From contig NZ_JALJRA010000017.1 of assembly GCF_022968135.1 (NCBI RefSeq), positions 42,278 through 106,277 on the forward strand: a stretch of 64,000 nt of DNA. The letters run 5' to 3'. Of this stretch, positions 26,912 to 35,632 are shown one piece after another. Below the pieces are notes generated by a model. That model had not been told where the DNA came from. It saw nothing but the letters and a program-made list of their open reading frames with translations, and searched no databases. Position numbers and translations under genes: made by a program. The DNA is from Pseudorhizobium tarimense (GTDB lineage: Bacteria; Pseudomonadota; Alphaproteobacteria; Rhizobiales; Rhizobiaceae). Each line of letters starts with the position of its first letter. Within the stretch, counting starts at the first letter, position 1.

Positions 26912-28363
26912 TTAGCGCCCGCGCTTTCGCCAATGATCCGTCGCCTGCTTCAAACAATCGTCGAACCGAGCCCCAGGATCACCGGAGACAGAGAGCAAAG
27001 CAGCCGCCGCTGTGTAGATGATCGAGGCCTCTGCAAGATCATCACGGGCCGCGCCTGACCACACCGCCTCCCAATATTCTCTCTGGCTATAGCCGCTGCT
27101 GGGCAGTCCACTGCCTGGTACCTCGGGCCGTACCGGCACGCGCTCACTAATTTCTCGTCCGTCGAAGATCCGTGTCAGTGTCGTTGCCCGCGTCGGATTT
27201 ACCTGGGCGAAGCTGCGAACGGAACTCGCTACCGTGACGCGCTTCATGCCCAAGAGCTTAGCCACGTCAGCATAAATCAGCCGCGATGCGCCTCCCGGCG
27301 AACCCGCCAACGTGGCAGAAGCACCGAATGGGTTGATGAGCGGCAGGACGTTGTGAAGCGGGGTACGAGTCTCCAGGAGCGGGTGGAGATTGAGGATGCT
27401 CTGGGTTTGGGGCGCAAAGGCAGCGAGAGGAACATAAGCGATGTTGCTAGCGTTGAGCGCCGCGGACACGTCAGAGGACGAAAGGCATACTGCGATCCCG
27501 GCTCTTTCCGCTGCTTGTTCCAACTTGCCGCTGTCGCTACCGTTTCCAAAATGGCCATGCATGACGACGCGATGACCGGCCGCCGCAACAAGCCTTGCCG
27601 CATGAACGAACCAGGGCGGCCTCTTCCATCGCGGCGAGACATAGACAGGCCAGTCCAAATCAGGCCGAAGGCAAGGCCCGACTGTGGACGCCGCCACCTC
27701 ACGGATGGCTCGCACGAAGCCAGCAAGTTCCAGGGCTGTTGGCCCACGATATTGAAGCGTCATCAAAAGAGCGCCCAGCTGCACCGGATCCGCCTCTCCT
27801 CTCAAGATGATGGCGAGCGCGTCGCGTGCTTCCTCGACGTCCAAAGTGCGGCTCCGGCCGGGCCCCGGCGATGTCAAAGCGATGTATTTCGCGAGGCGTC
27901 GTTGAGGCTCTTCGTTATCTCCGATCCCGGCAATCCGCCGAGCGATGCCCGAGTGGGTCGGGGCCGCTTCGAGATGCTCACCACGGGTGACGGCAAGCGG
28001 CGGCGGCGCGACCTTCGATGGCTTTTGCCATCCATCCGAGCGATGTTCGATTGGCGCCGGGACAGTGGGCTTCCTTGAGGTCCACCCTTCCCCTTGGAGA
28101 AGAGCCTCCGCCTCCTCCGCCAGTGCACGGACCCTTAACCTTAGCGATTCAGCAAATGGAGTTGGCCGCAAACCACGACCGGTCCGGATGAAAATCGGGT
28201 CATCGAAAAGATCCCTAAGTTCGCCCAGCATGCGACTGACAGACGAGACCTGCAACTCCAGACTGGCCGCGGCACCCGTGACGCTTCCCTCTCGTAGCAG
28301 CGCGTCGAGAGCGAGGAGAAGCTTGATCTTGCCAATTGGTGGGGGTCTGAAGTCAGTCGTCAT
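26912..28363 (-). CDS. LysR-type HTH fused to a TrpD2/YbiB-like (glycosyltransferase family 3) domain
   Basis: 483-residue fusion. Residues about 10-72 are a LysR-type winged HTH (DALLREGSVTGAAASLEL and FIRTGRGLRPTPFAESL). A low-complexity linker runs to about 150. The rest is a TrpD-fold domain with the helical N-terminal part (DALAIILRGEADPVQLGALLM) and the large lobe. The phosphoribosyl-diphosphate motif GTGGD of true anthranilate phosphoribosyltransferases is replaced by YVSPRWKRPPWFVH, as in TrpD2/YbiB proteins; E. coli YbiB is known as a nucleic-acid-binding protein, not a tryptophan enzyme. In rhizobia this family is often found by assimilatory nitrate/nitrite genes; here those are 32 kb away. 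A regulatory, DNA-binding role is likely. Confidence 0.88.
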   Translation of the reverse strand: MTTDFRPPPIGKIKLLLALDALLREGSVTGAAASLELQVSSVSRMLGELRDLFDDPIFIRTGRGLRPTPFAESLRLRVRALAEEAEALLQGEGWTSRKPTVPAPIEHRSDGWQKPSKVAPPPLAVTRGEHLEAAPTHSGIARRIAGIGDNEEPQRRLAKYIALTSPGPGRSRTLDVEEARDALAIILRGEADPVQLGALLMTLQYRGPTALELAGFVRAIREVAASTVGPCLRPDLDWPVYVSPRWKRPPWFVHAARLVAAAGHRVVMHGHFGNGSDSGKLEQAAERAGIAVCLSSSDVSAALNASNIAYVPLAAFAPQTQSILNLHPLLETRTPLHNVLPLINPFGASATLAGSPGGASRLIYADVAKLLGMKRVTVASSVRSFAQVNPTRATTLTRIFDGREISERVPVRPEVPGSGLPSSGYSQREYWEAVWSGAARDDLAEASIIYTAAAALLSVSGDPGARFDDCLKQATDHWRKRGR

Positions 28364-28617
28364 TAAACATAATCATCTCTTCGCACCAACCACAGGCACA
28401 GATCGCCAGCGAAGTGGAAGATGCTAGCGATGTCGCGCCTATCAAACCTTCTAAGTTTTCTCAACTTTTCTTTTGAAGAGCCTACTAATTTGCGCTAATC
28501 GCAAGTTAGAACGGCTACAGAAAAGATGAATTGACCATACGTGCAGCCCATCGATAACTGGCTTTATGTACTCAAGTTATCTTGGTCGGACCCCTTCGAC
28601 CGAGTTTGGAGACGATC

Positions 28618-29547
28618 ATGTCCGCAATGCCCAAAACTCTTTCCCTTGCTCTCGCCGTTGCCGGTGTTGCTCTTGCCTCCCATGCGATGCCATCGGCTGC
28701 TGCCGCAGAGATTGTCGTCAAGCACAGCAAAGGTGAAACGACACTGTCGTCGACGCCGCAGAAGGTGCTTGTTTTCGACATGGCCAGCCTCGACACCCTC
28801 CACACCTTAGGTGTGGAGGTAGACGGCGTGCCCTCCGGTACGAAGCCCGACTACCTGTCCAAGTATTCTGGCAGCGATATCCTGAACATCGGCTCGCTTT
28901 TTGAGCCGGACTATGAAGCGGTTAGTGGCGCAAAGCCCGACCTCATCATCGTCGGCGGTCGCTCTTCCGCCAAGTTCGAGGATCTGGCAAGGATAGCTCC
29001 GACGATCGACATGACGATCGACCCGACCCATTACGTGGAGAGCGCGAAGACCAACGTTGAGACACTTGCCGAGATCTTCGGCAAACAGGCTGAAGCAGAT
29101 GCCGCTCTACAAAAACTTGACGCTTCGGTGACTGCCCTCAAACAGAAGGCGGCTGCCGCTGGCAAGGGCCTTCTGATTCTCACTACCGGCGGGAAGATGA
29201 GCACCTACGGTGCCGGCTCCCGCTTCGGGGTCCTCTTTACCGACTACGGCATTCAACAGGCGGATGAAACCATCAAGGTGGGCCAGCATGGCCAGCCGAT
29301 TTCCTTCGAGTACATACTGGAAAGGAACCCCGCCTGGCTGTTTGTCATCGACCGGGACGCTGCAATCGGACGCGACGGACAGGCTGCGGCGAAATTTCTC
29401 GACAACGAGATCGTCGCGCGAACGACCGCATGGAGAGAGGACCAGGTCGTGTACCTCGACTCTACCGCCTGGTATCTTGTTGGCGGAGGCCTCACCGCGA
29501 TGCAGAACACCGTCGATCAACTGACGGAGGCGCTTGACGCCAAGTAA
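28618..29547 (+). CDS. Iron-siderophore ABC transporter substrate-binding protein, FatB/CeuE/YclQ type
   Basis: 309-residue periplasmic binding protein of cluster A-8. A signal peptide covers about residues 1-30 (ending SAAAA). KVLVFDMASLDTLHTLG, GSLFEPDYEAVSGAKPDLII and RFGVLFTDYG are the conserved lobes of the FatB/CeuE/YclQ group, which binds catecholate or mixed siderophores such as petrobactin, anguibactin or enterobactin fragments. The start at 28618 has TGGAG upstream; an in-frame GTG at 28582 does not. It is first in the siderophore operon and is followed by a strong hairpin before the permease genes, a usual way to make more binding protein than membrane components. Confidence 0.92.
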   Translation: MSAMPKTLSLALAVAGVALASHAMPSAAAAEIVVKHSKGETTLSSTPQKVLVFDMASLDTLHTLGVEVDGVPSGTKPDYLSKYSGSDILNIGSLFEPDYEAVSGAKPDLIIVGGRSSAKFEDLARIAPTIDMTIDPTHYVESAKTNVETLAEIFGKQAEADAALQKLDASVTALKQKAAAAGKGLLILTTGGKMSTYGAGSRFGVLFTDYGIQQADETIKVGQHGQPISFEYILERNPAWLFVIDRDAAIGRDGQAAAKFLDNEIVARTTAWREDQVVYLDSTAWYLVGGGLTAMQNTVDQLTEALDAK

Positions 29548-29567
29548 TCAGCTCAGTTGAACATAAA

Positions 29568-29597
29568 CGGCAGCAATCGGCTCCTCGGTTGCTGCCG
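29568..29597. promoter_or_regulatory. Perfect 9-bp hairpin between binding-protein and permease genes
   Basis: CGGCAGCAA (29568-29576) pairs fully with TTGCTGCCG (29589-29597) around a 12-base loop. It lies 20 bases after the binding-protein stop and 25 before the permease start. This position is typical of 3' stabilising or partial-termination hairpins in binding-protein operons. Its presence argues against starting the permease at 29589. Confidence 0.6.
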
Positions 29598-29621
29598 CTC
29601 TGCATTTCTCATGGTGACCTC

Positions 29622-30584
29622 GTGAAGCTCTTTGTTATTGCCCTGCTGGCTACCACTGCCCTCGCAGTCGCTAGCTTGTTTGTCGGCGTTAGCGAGATCT
29701 CCTTCTTTGCCCTCCTCAGCGGCGAGAGCAATGAAAAGATGCTTCTGGTACTGGGGGAAAGCCGCATTCCGCGGACCGCGGCATTGATACTGGCGGGCGC
29801 CGGAATGGCCGTTGCCGGGACTATTATGCAACTGCTCTCCCGCAACCGCTTCGTCGAGCCATCGACGGCAGGCACGGTGGAGTCCGCGAGCCTCGGCATG
29901 CTGGCGGTGCTTCTTCTTGCACCAGATCTTCCGGTAATGATGAAGATGCTGGTCGCGGCCCTTTTCGCCTTGGCCGGCACGGCTCTCTTCCTCGGGATCC
30001 TGCGGCGTGTGCCGCTACGGTCTCCTGTCCTGGTTCCTCTTGTGGGTTTGATGCTTGGCGGCGTAATCAATGCCTGCACGACCTTCTTTGCCTACCGCTA
30101 TGATCTCATGCAGGCGATGGGGGCATGGACTAGCGGCGACTTCTCTGCAGTGCTCCGAGGGCGCTATGAAGTCCTGTGGCTGGCACTGGCACTGACCGCT
30201 GCAGCCTACTTCGCCGCGGACCGTTTCACCGTGGCCGGCATGGGCAAGGATTTCTCGACCAACCTAGGGCTGGACTACCGCAAGGTGGTGGCTCTGGGCC
30301 TCTTGATCGTCTCCATGGTAACGGCATCCGTGGTGGTGACTGCCGGAATCCTGCCGTTCATCGGACTGATCGTCCCCAATCTCGTCAGTATGGCGATGGG
30401 TGACCGTCTGCGCCACACCCTGCCATGGGTCGCTTTGAGCGGAGCGGTGCTCGTGCTCCTCTGCGACACGATCGGACGCGTTATCAACGCGCCTTACGAA
30501 ATCCCGGTCGGCTCCATGCTTGGGATCATCGGCAGCATCTTCTTCCTCAGCATGCTGTTGCGGAGGCGATCCCGTGCGGCATGA
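29622..30584 (+). CDS. Iron-siderophore ABC transporter permease, FecCD family (first)
   Basis: 320-residue inner-membrane protein with about nine hydrophobic helices. FecCD-family marks are ESRIPRTAALILAGAGMAVAG (residues about 45-65), GTVESASLGML, and the ATPase-contact region LGLDYRKVVALG followed by GILPFIGLIVPN. Start is GTG at 29622 (VKLFVIALLATT) after GGTGA; an upstream TTG at 29589 lies within the intercistronic hairpin. It pairs with the permease at 30574-31539 in a heterodimer, like FatD/FatC or CeuB/CeuC. Confidence 0.92.
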   Translation: MKLFVIALLATTALAVASLFVGVSEISFFALLSGESNEKMLLVLGESRIPRTAALILAGAGMAVAGTIMQLLSRNRFVEPSTAGTVESASLGMLAVLLLAPDLPVMMKMLVAALFALAGTALFLGILRRVPLRSPVLVPLVGLMLGGVINACTTFFAYRYDLMQAMGAWTSGDFSAVLRGRYEVLWLALALTAAAYFAADRFTVAGMGKDFSTNLGLDYRKVVALGLLIVSMVTASVVVTAGILPFIGLIVPNLVSMAMGDRLRHTLPWVALSGAVLVLLCDTIGRVINAPYEIPVGSMLGIIGSIFFLSMLLRRRSRAA

Positions 30585-31539
30585 AAGGAAACGTTCTTCA
30601 ATCGTCACCCTGATGGTTATCGCGGCGGTCGCAGCTACCGCCACCATCGCCTTCATGACGATCGGTGCACGGGGCAACTGGAGCTTCGTCCTGCCCTTCC
30701 GGGGCGTGAAACTCCTCGCGCTGGCCCTGGTGGCGTATTCCATCGCAGTGTCAACAGTACTCTTCCAAACGATTACCAACAACCGCATCCTTACGCCGGC
30801 AATCATGGGCTTCGACTGGCTTTACATGCTTCTGCAGACGCTTCTCGTCTTCGGGCTCGGAGCCGCCGCAACCTCCGCCATCGATGTGCGCCTGATGTTT
30901 GTCGTTGAAATCGGTACGATGCTGGCATTCTCGCTTGTGCTCTACCGTTTTCTATTTTCGGGTGCGGTCCGGGACCTGCATCTGCTGCTCCTGATCGGCG
31001 TCGTGTTTGGCACCTTGTTCCGCAGCCTGTCCGGTTTTCTTCAGCGGCTGATCGATCCCAATGACTTCGTGGTTCTCCAGGATCGGCTGTTTGCGAGCTT
31101 CAATGCTGTCGATCCCAATCTACTGATGATCTCCGCGCTGATGGTGGTGGGAGCAAGCGCGGTTGGCCTTCGCATCTTCCATACCTTCGATGTAATGTCG
31201 TTGGGACGCGAGACGGCGATTTCGCTAGGCGTGGACCATCGGCGGATCACGATGACCGTGCTGGCGCTCGTGGCGATATTCGTTTCGGTCTCCGCTGCGC
31301 TGGTTGGCCCTGTCACCTTCTTCGGCCTTCTGGTCGCCAATCTCGCCTATATCCTGATGCCGACCGCCAAGCACCGCTACGTGCTTCCGGCGGCGATCCT
31401 GCTTGCCGTCATCTGCCTCGTCGGAGGCCAGACGATCCTTGAACGCGTGTTCGCCTTCGACACGGCACTGTCGATCGTGATCGAGTTTGCAGGCGGCCTT
31501 TTCTTCATCTTCTATCTTCTCAGGGGCCATGCCCGATGA
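30574..31539 (+). CDS. Iron-siderophore ABC transporter permease, FecCD family (second)
   Basis: 321-residue membrane protein, nine or more hydrophobic helices. The start GTG at 30574 overlaps the first permease by 11 bases, with GGAGG seven bases upstream. Conserved segments are NNRILTPAIMGFDWLYML, SLGVDHRRITMTVLAL (coupling region to the ATPase) and VGPVTFFGLLVANLAY. It resembles FatC/CeuC/YclO-type subunits. It overlaps the ATPase gene by four bases. The asymmetric permease pair is normal for this siderophore subgroup. Confidence 0.92.
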   Translation: MRHERKRSSIVTLMVIAAVAATATIAFMTIGARGNWSFVLPFRGVKLLALALVAYSIAVSTVLFQTITNNRILTPAIMGFDWLYMLLQTLLVFGLGAAATSAIDVRLMFVVEIGTMLAFSLVLYRFLFSGAVRDLHLLLLIGVVFGTLFRSLSGFLQRLIDPNDFVVLQDRLFASFNAVDPNLLMISALMVVGASAVGLRIFHTFDVMSLGRETAISLGVDHRRITMTVLALVAIFVSVSAALVGPVTFFGLLVANLAYILMPTAKHRYVLPAAILLAVICLVGGQTILERVFAFDTALSIVIEFAGGLFFIFYLLRGHAR

Positions 31540-32294
31540 TCGAATTCTCCGGCGTTACGAAAGTCTATGGCAGCACAACTGTTGTGGACGACGTAACCGC
31601 GCAACTCCCCAAAGGTGGCATTACCTCCATCATCGGGCCTAACGGCGCCGGCAAGTCGACGCTTCTGTCGATGATCGCCCGCCTGATCCCTTGCGACCGG
31701 GGCACGGTGCTGGTGGACGGATTGGACGTTGCTAGAACCTCTGGCGAGACACTAGCGCGCCGGCTTTCGATCCTGCGCCAGGACAACCACATGACGGCAC
31801 GCCTGACCGTGCACGACCTGGTTGCCTTCGGTCGCTACCCCTACAGCAGGGGGCGCATCACCGCAGACGATCAAGCCCATATCGGTCGCGCACTCGGCTA
31901 TCTTGGATTGAATGACCTTGGTGACCGCTTCCTGGATGAACTCTCCGGCGGGCAGAGGCAGAGAGCGTTCGTCGCCATGGTGCTGTGCCAGGACACCGAT
32001 TACATGTTGTTCGACGAGCCCTTGAACAACCTCGATATCCGCCATGCGGTCGGGATGATGAAGCTGTTGGGGAACGCTGCGAGGGACTTCGGGAAGACCG
32101 TGGTCGTCGTTCTCCACGACGTCAACTTCGCCTCCTGCTACTCAAACCACATCATCGTCATGCGGGACGGCAAGCTGTTCCTGCAGGGGTCGCCGCGCGA
32201 GATCATTCGTTCCGAGACCCTCGAGCAGACCTATGGCTGCCCCTTCGAGGTCCAAGAACTAGGAGGCAACCGTATCGCTGTCTACTACACGTGA
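31536..32294 (+). CDS. Iron-siderophore ABC transporter ATPase, FecE/FepC type
   Basis: 252-residue ATPase. Walker A GPNGAGKST is at residues 34-42, signature LSGGQRQR at 136-143, Walker B MLFDEP at 157-162 and the switch histidine in VVVVLHDVNFA. The stretch VAFGRYPYSRGR after the Q-loop is typical of FecE/FepC/YclP-type iron importers. ATGA overlap with the preceding permease indicates tight coupling. It energises uptake of the ferric siderophore delivered by the binding protein at 28618-29547. Confidence 0.94.
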   Translation: MIEFSGVTKVYGSTTVVDDVTAQLPKGGITSIIGPNGAGKSTLLSMIARLIPCDRGTVLVDGLDVARTSGETLARRLSILRQDNHMTARLTVHDLVAFGRYPYSRGRITADDQAHIGRALGYLGLNDLGDRFLDELSGGQRQRAFVAMVLCQDTDYMLFDEPLNNLDIRHAVGMMKLLGNAARDFGKTVVVVLHDVNFASCYSNHIIVMRDGKLFLQGSPREIIRSETLEQTYGCPFEVQELGGNRIAVYYT

Positions 32295-32344
32295 CTTCCC
32301 TGACCGACTCCGCCTATACCGACGTTACTCAACAGAAAGAAGAT

Positions 32345-32650
32345 ATGATGACTGCACGAAACGTCCGCGCCGCAAGCCAAACAAGCATTGCGACTGAGCA
32401 TGCCAGTAAATATCTGCAGCAACTGTGCAAACATTTTGCTCACAAACGTCCTGTCACATTCGACGAAAGAAACGGTCAGATCAGCCTGATGACGGGAGAG
32501 TGCAATCTTCGTGCCGAAGACGCCTCCTTGCTTGTGCGCGTGGAAGCCGAGGAGGCTTCACAATTGCCGCAGCTCGAGGATGTCGTGGTACGCCATCTTG
32601 TCCGCTTCGCCTTCCGTGAGGAGCTGAACGTCGAATGGACGCAGGGTTGA
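32345..32650 (+). CDS. DUF2218 small protein
   Basis: 101-residue cytoplasmic protein. It has the DUF2218 pattern: ATEHASKYLQQLCKHFAHK near the N-terminus and LEDVVVRHLVRFAFREEL near the C-terminus. The family has no settled function but often accompanies siderophore uptake or siderophore-interacting protein genes. The frame is open far upstream, but that part overlaps the ATPase; the ATG at 32345, after AGAAAGAAG, gives the normal family length. It is 50 bases after the ATPase and likely in the same message. A role in iron release from the imported chelate, or in sensing it, is only a hypothesis from its position. Confidence 0.82.
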   Translation: MMTARNVRAASQTSIATEHASKYLQQLCKHFAHKRPVTFDERNGQISLMTGECNLRAEDASLLVRVEAEEASQLPQLEDVVVRHLVRFAFREELNVEWTQG

Positions 32651-32777
32651 TTGCGCCTGCCGGCAGCAGCATAGGCAAATGCTGTGAAACTCCGCCGCCG
32701 AAACTGCGGCAGAGCTTTCATCTTCGCTGAAGCAGCGGACCAGCCTGACCTTCAAGTACCGGCCACTGTTAGCTGAT

Positions 32778-34889
32778 TTAGAAGGTCTTGGTGAGACTCA
32801 GCCAGAACCGCCTGCCTTCAACGAGGGTGTTGAAGTCCGTTTGCTCGATCTCTTTGTCCAAGAGGTTGTAAACGGCAGCATTCATCGTGAAGCCCTCGCC
32901 CACGTCGTATTTGGCGCCGATATCGAATGTCGCGTAGGCATCGTACTTGCGCCCTGGCTGGCCGTTGATCGTCACCGGGTCGCCATTAGTCCCGATACGT
33001 GCGCCTGCGGCTATTTCTTCACCGTGATAATTTCCCGACACCCAAGCCTCCAGTCCCTCGACGGGGGTGACCCAGTCGAGCCTCACGTTCGCCATGTGCT
33101 CCGGCGTCCGCGAAAGCGGGAAACCGGCAAAGTCGCCTGTCTGCTGCTCCGAATGAGTATAGGTGTAGCTACCGCGGAAAGTGAGATCTGGGGTTGCGTA
33201 CCACGTAGCCGTCAGCTCGACGCCCTGAATGACGGCATCATCGATGTTGTAGCTGTACCAGAGCCGGTAGTTCGGATCCTCCGACCAGCGCACTGGCGTG
33301 CCATTGCTGTTGAGCACCAGCGCGTTACTGATCTTGTCCTTGAAGTCCGTGTAGAAATAGGTCCCGCCAAGAACGAAGTCTCCGTGCTCCCAAACTGCCC
33401 CCGCTTCGTAGCTGGTACTGGTTTCAGCCTCCAGATCGGGATCGCCGATAATCACACCACAAGTGCCACTTGGGCCATAGGAGCAGCCGCCCCCGCCGGT
33501 CGTCATCGCGTATCCAGGAGCGATCTGACGGATGTCTGGTGCGCGGAAGCCGGTGGAGACGCCTCCCTTGATGCTCAATTCCTCGGTAGCATTCCAGACG
33601 CCGTAGATTCGAGGCGTGATGTTCTCGCCGTATACCTCGTGATGGTTGAGACGCACGCCCGTCGTCAGCGCGAAATCGTCGGCAATCCTCCACTCGTCTT
33701 CTACAAAAAGCGCCCATTGGTCGACGCTGAAGGTCTCGGTGACGCCGGTGCGGCGACCGGGGTTCTGGTCCGAAAGACGGCCCTCCAAGTACTGCCCTCC
33801 GGTGACCGTAGTATGTTCCCCGAGGAAATCGAATGGAGTGGTGAACTTGCCGTCGATGACAGTGTTGCGGATCTCCGGGGCGCGCGGATTGCGCACATAC
33901 CGGTCCGTTGCAGGATCGTAGTTGTAGATGGTACGTTGGCCCCACTCCTGCTGAATCGAGAATTCGGAGGTCGTCGGACCCCAACGGCCGGTGTGGGAGA
34001 GAGACCAGTGATCGCGGTCGTGGTGAGGTTCGGTTCCGTCGTCGCTTGCTTCCAAGGTGTTGTCGGGCGTCGCATGTCTTTCGATGCGGCTGAGCCCGCC
34101 CTGGAGGTAGATGTCGTGGTCCTCGTTCGGCGTCAGCGTCAGCCGTCCGGTGAGGTCGCCTTCCTTCGCGCCGGTGATGCCACTGAGAAGATCGTCCTCG
34201 CCTCGCCTGTAGCCGCGTCCCCAGATCTGCAGGCCCAACGTGTCCCTCAGGATTGGCCCATTGGCATAGAAGGAAACCTGACCGCTATTACCGAACCTGC
34301 TGTGTTGTTGCAGCGTGGCTTCCGTCGTGACGCTGCCTGACCAGACATCGGACACTTTCCGCGTGATAATGTTGATTACGCCGCCCATCGCGTCCGAGCC
34401 GTAGAGGGAGGACATTGGTCCACGGACAATCTCGATCCGCTCGATCGCAGCAGCCGGCGGGATAAAGCTCTGCTCAAAGCCGGAGCTACCATTAGGACGA
34501 GCATCGCGCGTACTCTGCCGCTTGCCGTCGACAAGGATCAACGTATAGGTGCCGGGGAGGCCTCGGATATAGATATCCTTCTCGTTCGCCACACCGGTTA
34601 CCGCCACCCCCTGAACCTCTCGAAGTGCATCCGTCAGGTCCCGAAAAGCGCCTTTCTCCAGTTCTTCGCGCGTCACGACGGTTATGCTCGCCGGTGCATC
34701 CCTGACGTTCTGTTCGAAGCCGGATGCCGTTACCACGATTGTTTCAAGAGCCGCTTCCTCGTCCGTCTCCTGCGCCGACGCGTACCCAGCCACGCCCGCA
34801 ATCGTACCCGCAAGAAGGATCCGAGCTGATGCTGCCCTTCCAGCTCTGCTCTTGCACCATGCACGCTCCAGATCCACCGCCCAGACCAT
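32778..34889 (-). CDS. TonB-dependent siderophore receptor, FepA/CirA type
   Basis: 703-residue outer-membrane receptor. A signal peptide ends near residue 40 (AGYASAQ), followed by a TonB box ETIVVTAS at about 49-56. The plug domain (about 60-175) contains DLTDALREVQGV, YIRGLPGTYTLILVDGKR and IERIEIVRGPMSSLYGSDA. The barrel follows and ends in the canonical aromatic residue (SLTKTF). An extracellular-loop cysteine pair lies in GGGGCSYGPSGTCGV. Plug and barrel resemble catecholate receptors (FepA, CirA, BfrA). It is convergent with the siderophore ABC operon, so both membranes' steps are encoded here. An Irr-type box lies 78 bases upstream of the start. Confidence 0.93.
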   Translation of the reverse strand: MVWAVDLERAWCKSRAGRAASARILLAGTIAGVAGYASAQETDEEAALETIVVTASGFEQNVRDAPASITVVTREELEKGAFRDLTDALREVQGVAVTGVANEKDIYIRGLPGTYTLILVDGKRQSTRDARPNGSSGFEQSFIPPAAAIERIEIVRGPMSSLYGSDAMGGVINIITRKVSDVWSGSVTTEATLQQHSRFGNSGQVSFYANGPILRDTLGLQIWGRGYRRGEDDLLSGITGAKEGDLTGRLTLTPNEDHDIYLQGGLSRIERHATPDNTLEASDDGTEPHHDRDHWSLSHTGRWGPTTSEFSIQQEWGQRTIYNYDPATDRYVRNPRAPEIRNTVIDGKFTTPFDFLGEHTTVTGGQYLEGRLSDQNPGRRTGVTETFSVDQWALFVEDEWRIADDFALTTGVRLNHHEVYGENITPRIYGVWNATEELSIKGGVSTGFRAPDIRQIAPGYAMTTGGGGCSYGPSGTCGVIIGDPDLEAETSTSYEAGAVWEHGDFVLGGTYFYTDFKDKISNALVLNSNGTPVRWSEDPNYRLWYSYNIDDAVIQGVELTATWYATPDLTFRGSYTYTHSEQQTGDFAGFPLSRTPEHMANVRLDWVTPVEGLEAWVSGNYHGEEIAAGARIGTNGDPVTINGQPGRKYDAYATFDIGAKYDVGEGFTMNAAVYNLLDKEIEQTDFNTLVEGRRFWLSLTKTF

Positions 34890-34966
34890 CTCTATTATTG
34901 CCCCCGTTAACTTGAATTGGATAGTGTACTTTTAGGATCACAATCTGCGGCCAACAATGAGCCTGT

Positions 34967-34983
34967 TTTAGAACCAGTCTAAA
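34967..34983. promoter_or_regulatory. Irr box (iron control element) upstream of the TonB receptor
   Basis: TTTAGA (34967-34972) and TCTAAA (34978-34983) form a perfect inverted repeat with a 5-base centre. This matches the rhizobial iron control element, consensus TTTAGAAnnnTTCTAAA, at all but one arm position. It lies 78-94 bases before the receptor start, a normal promoter distance. Irr controls iron genes through such boxes in Rhizobiales. No equivalent box was found before the ABC operon. Confidence 0.72.
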
Positions 34984-35383
34984 TGCACGAATAAGCAAAT
35001 GAGATCCGTTGGAGTTGATGTCAGTCGGACCGTTTGGGACGGCATCTTCAAGCAGATCGCGTTGATTGAGGACTCAGCGCCCCGACTCCATCGCCATGGT
35101 CGTGTCGATCGAGTCACCCCTGCGGCTGTTTGAATGACGAAGGAGTTCCTGCGCGGCAGGTTACGGCCGGACTGGGCACATGTGTGGGGGACGGCGAAGC
35201 GCTGATACTGTTGGACCAGGCTCCCTGGCTGCCGGCTGAACCAAGGCAGCAAGAGAAGAGGCTAGATCAGATAGAATTTGCATCTATGGACCGCCGGCCA
35301 CCGCATTAACCAGGCTTTGAGGGACAACTTGCAATGTCTCAAGCCTACGAATTACGATCATGAGCTATCAGTGGAGCCGTCGC
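34984..35383. other. Gene-free region upstream of the receptor
   Basis: About 400 bases between the divergent receptor and the small open frame at 35384. Apart from the Irr box just before it I see no gene and no clear promoter. Confidence 0.55.
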
Positions 35384-35632
35384 ATGAGCTTTGTCCTTCA
35401 GAAGCACCAGCACTACGTCCTCGACACAGTCTCTGCATATCAGGCAAAAGTGGAGGAGATTGAGAGCGACATTCGCCTAAGAGCGATGTCTAATAACGCG
35501 CCTGATGCCGAACTTGCACTCCTGAAGCGACTTAAAGAGGAATGCGCTGCAGGGCTCTACCGGTACCAGAATCTTAAGGAGGCATTCAAGGCAGTTGTCG
35601 TCGGAGAAAGCGACCTTGCCACAAGGTCATAG
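35384..35632 (+). CDS. Small hypothetical protein, charged and helical
   Basis: 82-residue open frame that I do not recognise. It is rich in Glu, Lys, Arg and Ala, with heptad-like spacing in YQAKVEEIESDIRLRAM and ELALLKRLKEECAAGLY that suggests a short helical hairpin or coiled coil. No signal peptide or membrane segment. I start at the ATG at 35384 because TGGAG stands seven bases before it; an ATG at 35360 in frame is the alternative. It stands alone between the siderophore and exopolysaccharide regions. It could be a real small cytoplasmic protein or chance. Confidence 0.45.
   Translation: MSFVLQKHQHYVLDTVSAYQAKVEEIESDIRLRAMSNNAPDAELALLKRLKEECAAGLYRYQNLKEAFKAVVVGESDLATRS

Noticed and set aside
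28448..28475. Irr-like half site TTCTAAG upstream of the siderophore operon
   Set aside because: Only one arm is present; the other arm does not match, so it was not called as an iron box.
31985..32344. N-terminal extension of the DUF2218 protein
   Set aside because: Arginine-rich out-of-frame reading of the ATPase gene; the family-length protein starts at 32345.
32841..34340. Long plus-strand frame of 499 codons
   Set aside because: It is antisense to the TonB receptor, which has clear domain motifs; the frame is a by-product of GC-rich codon use.
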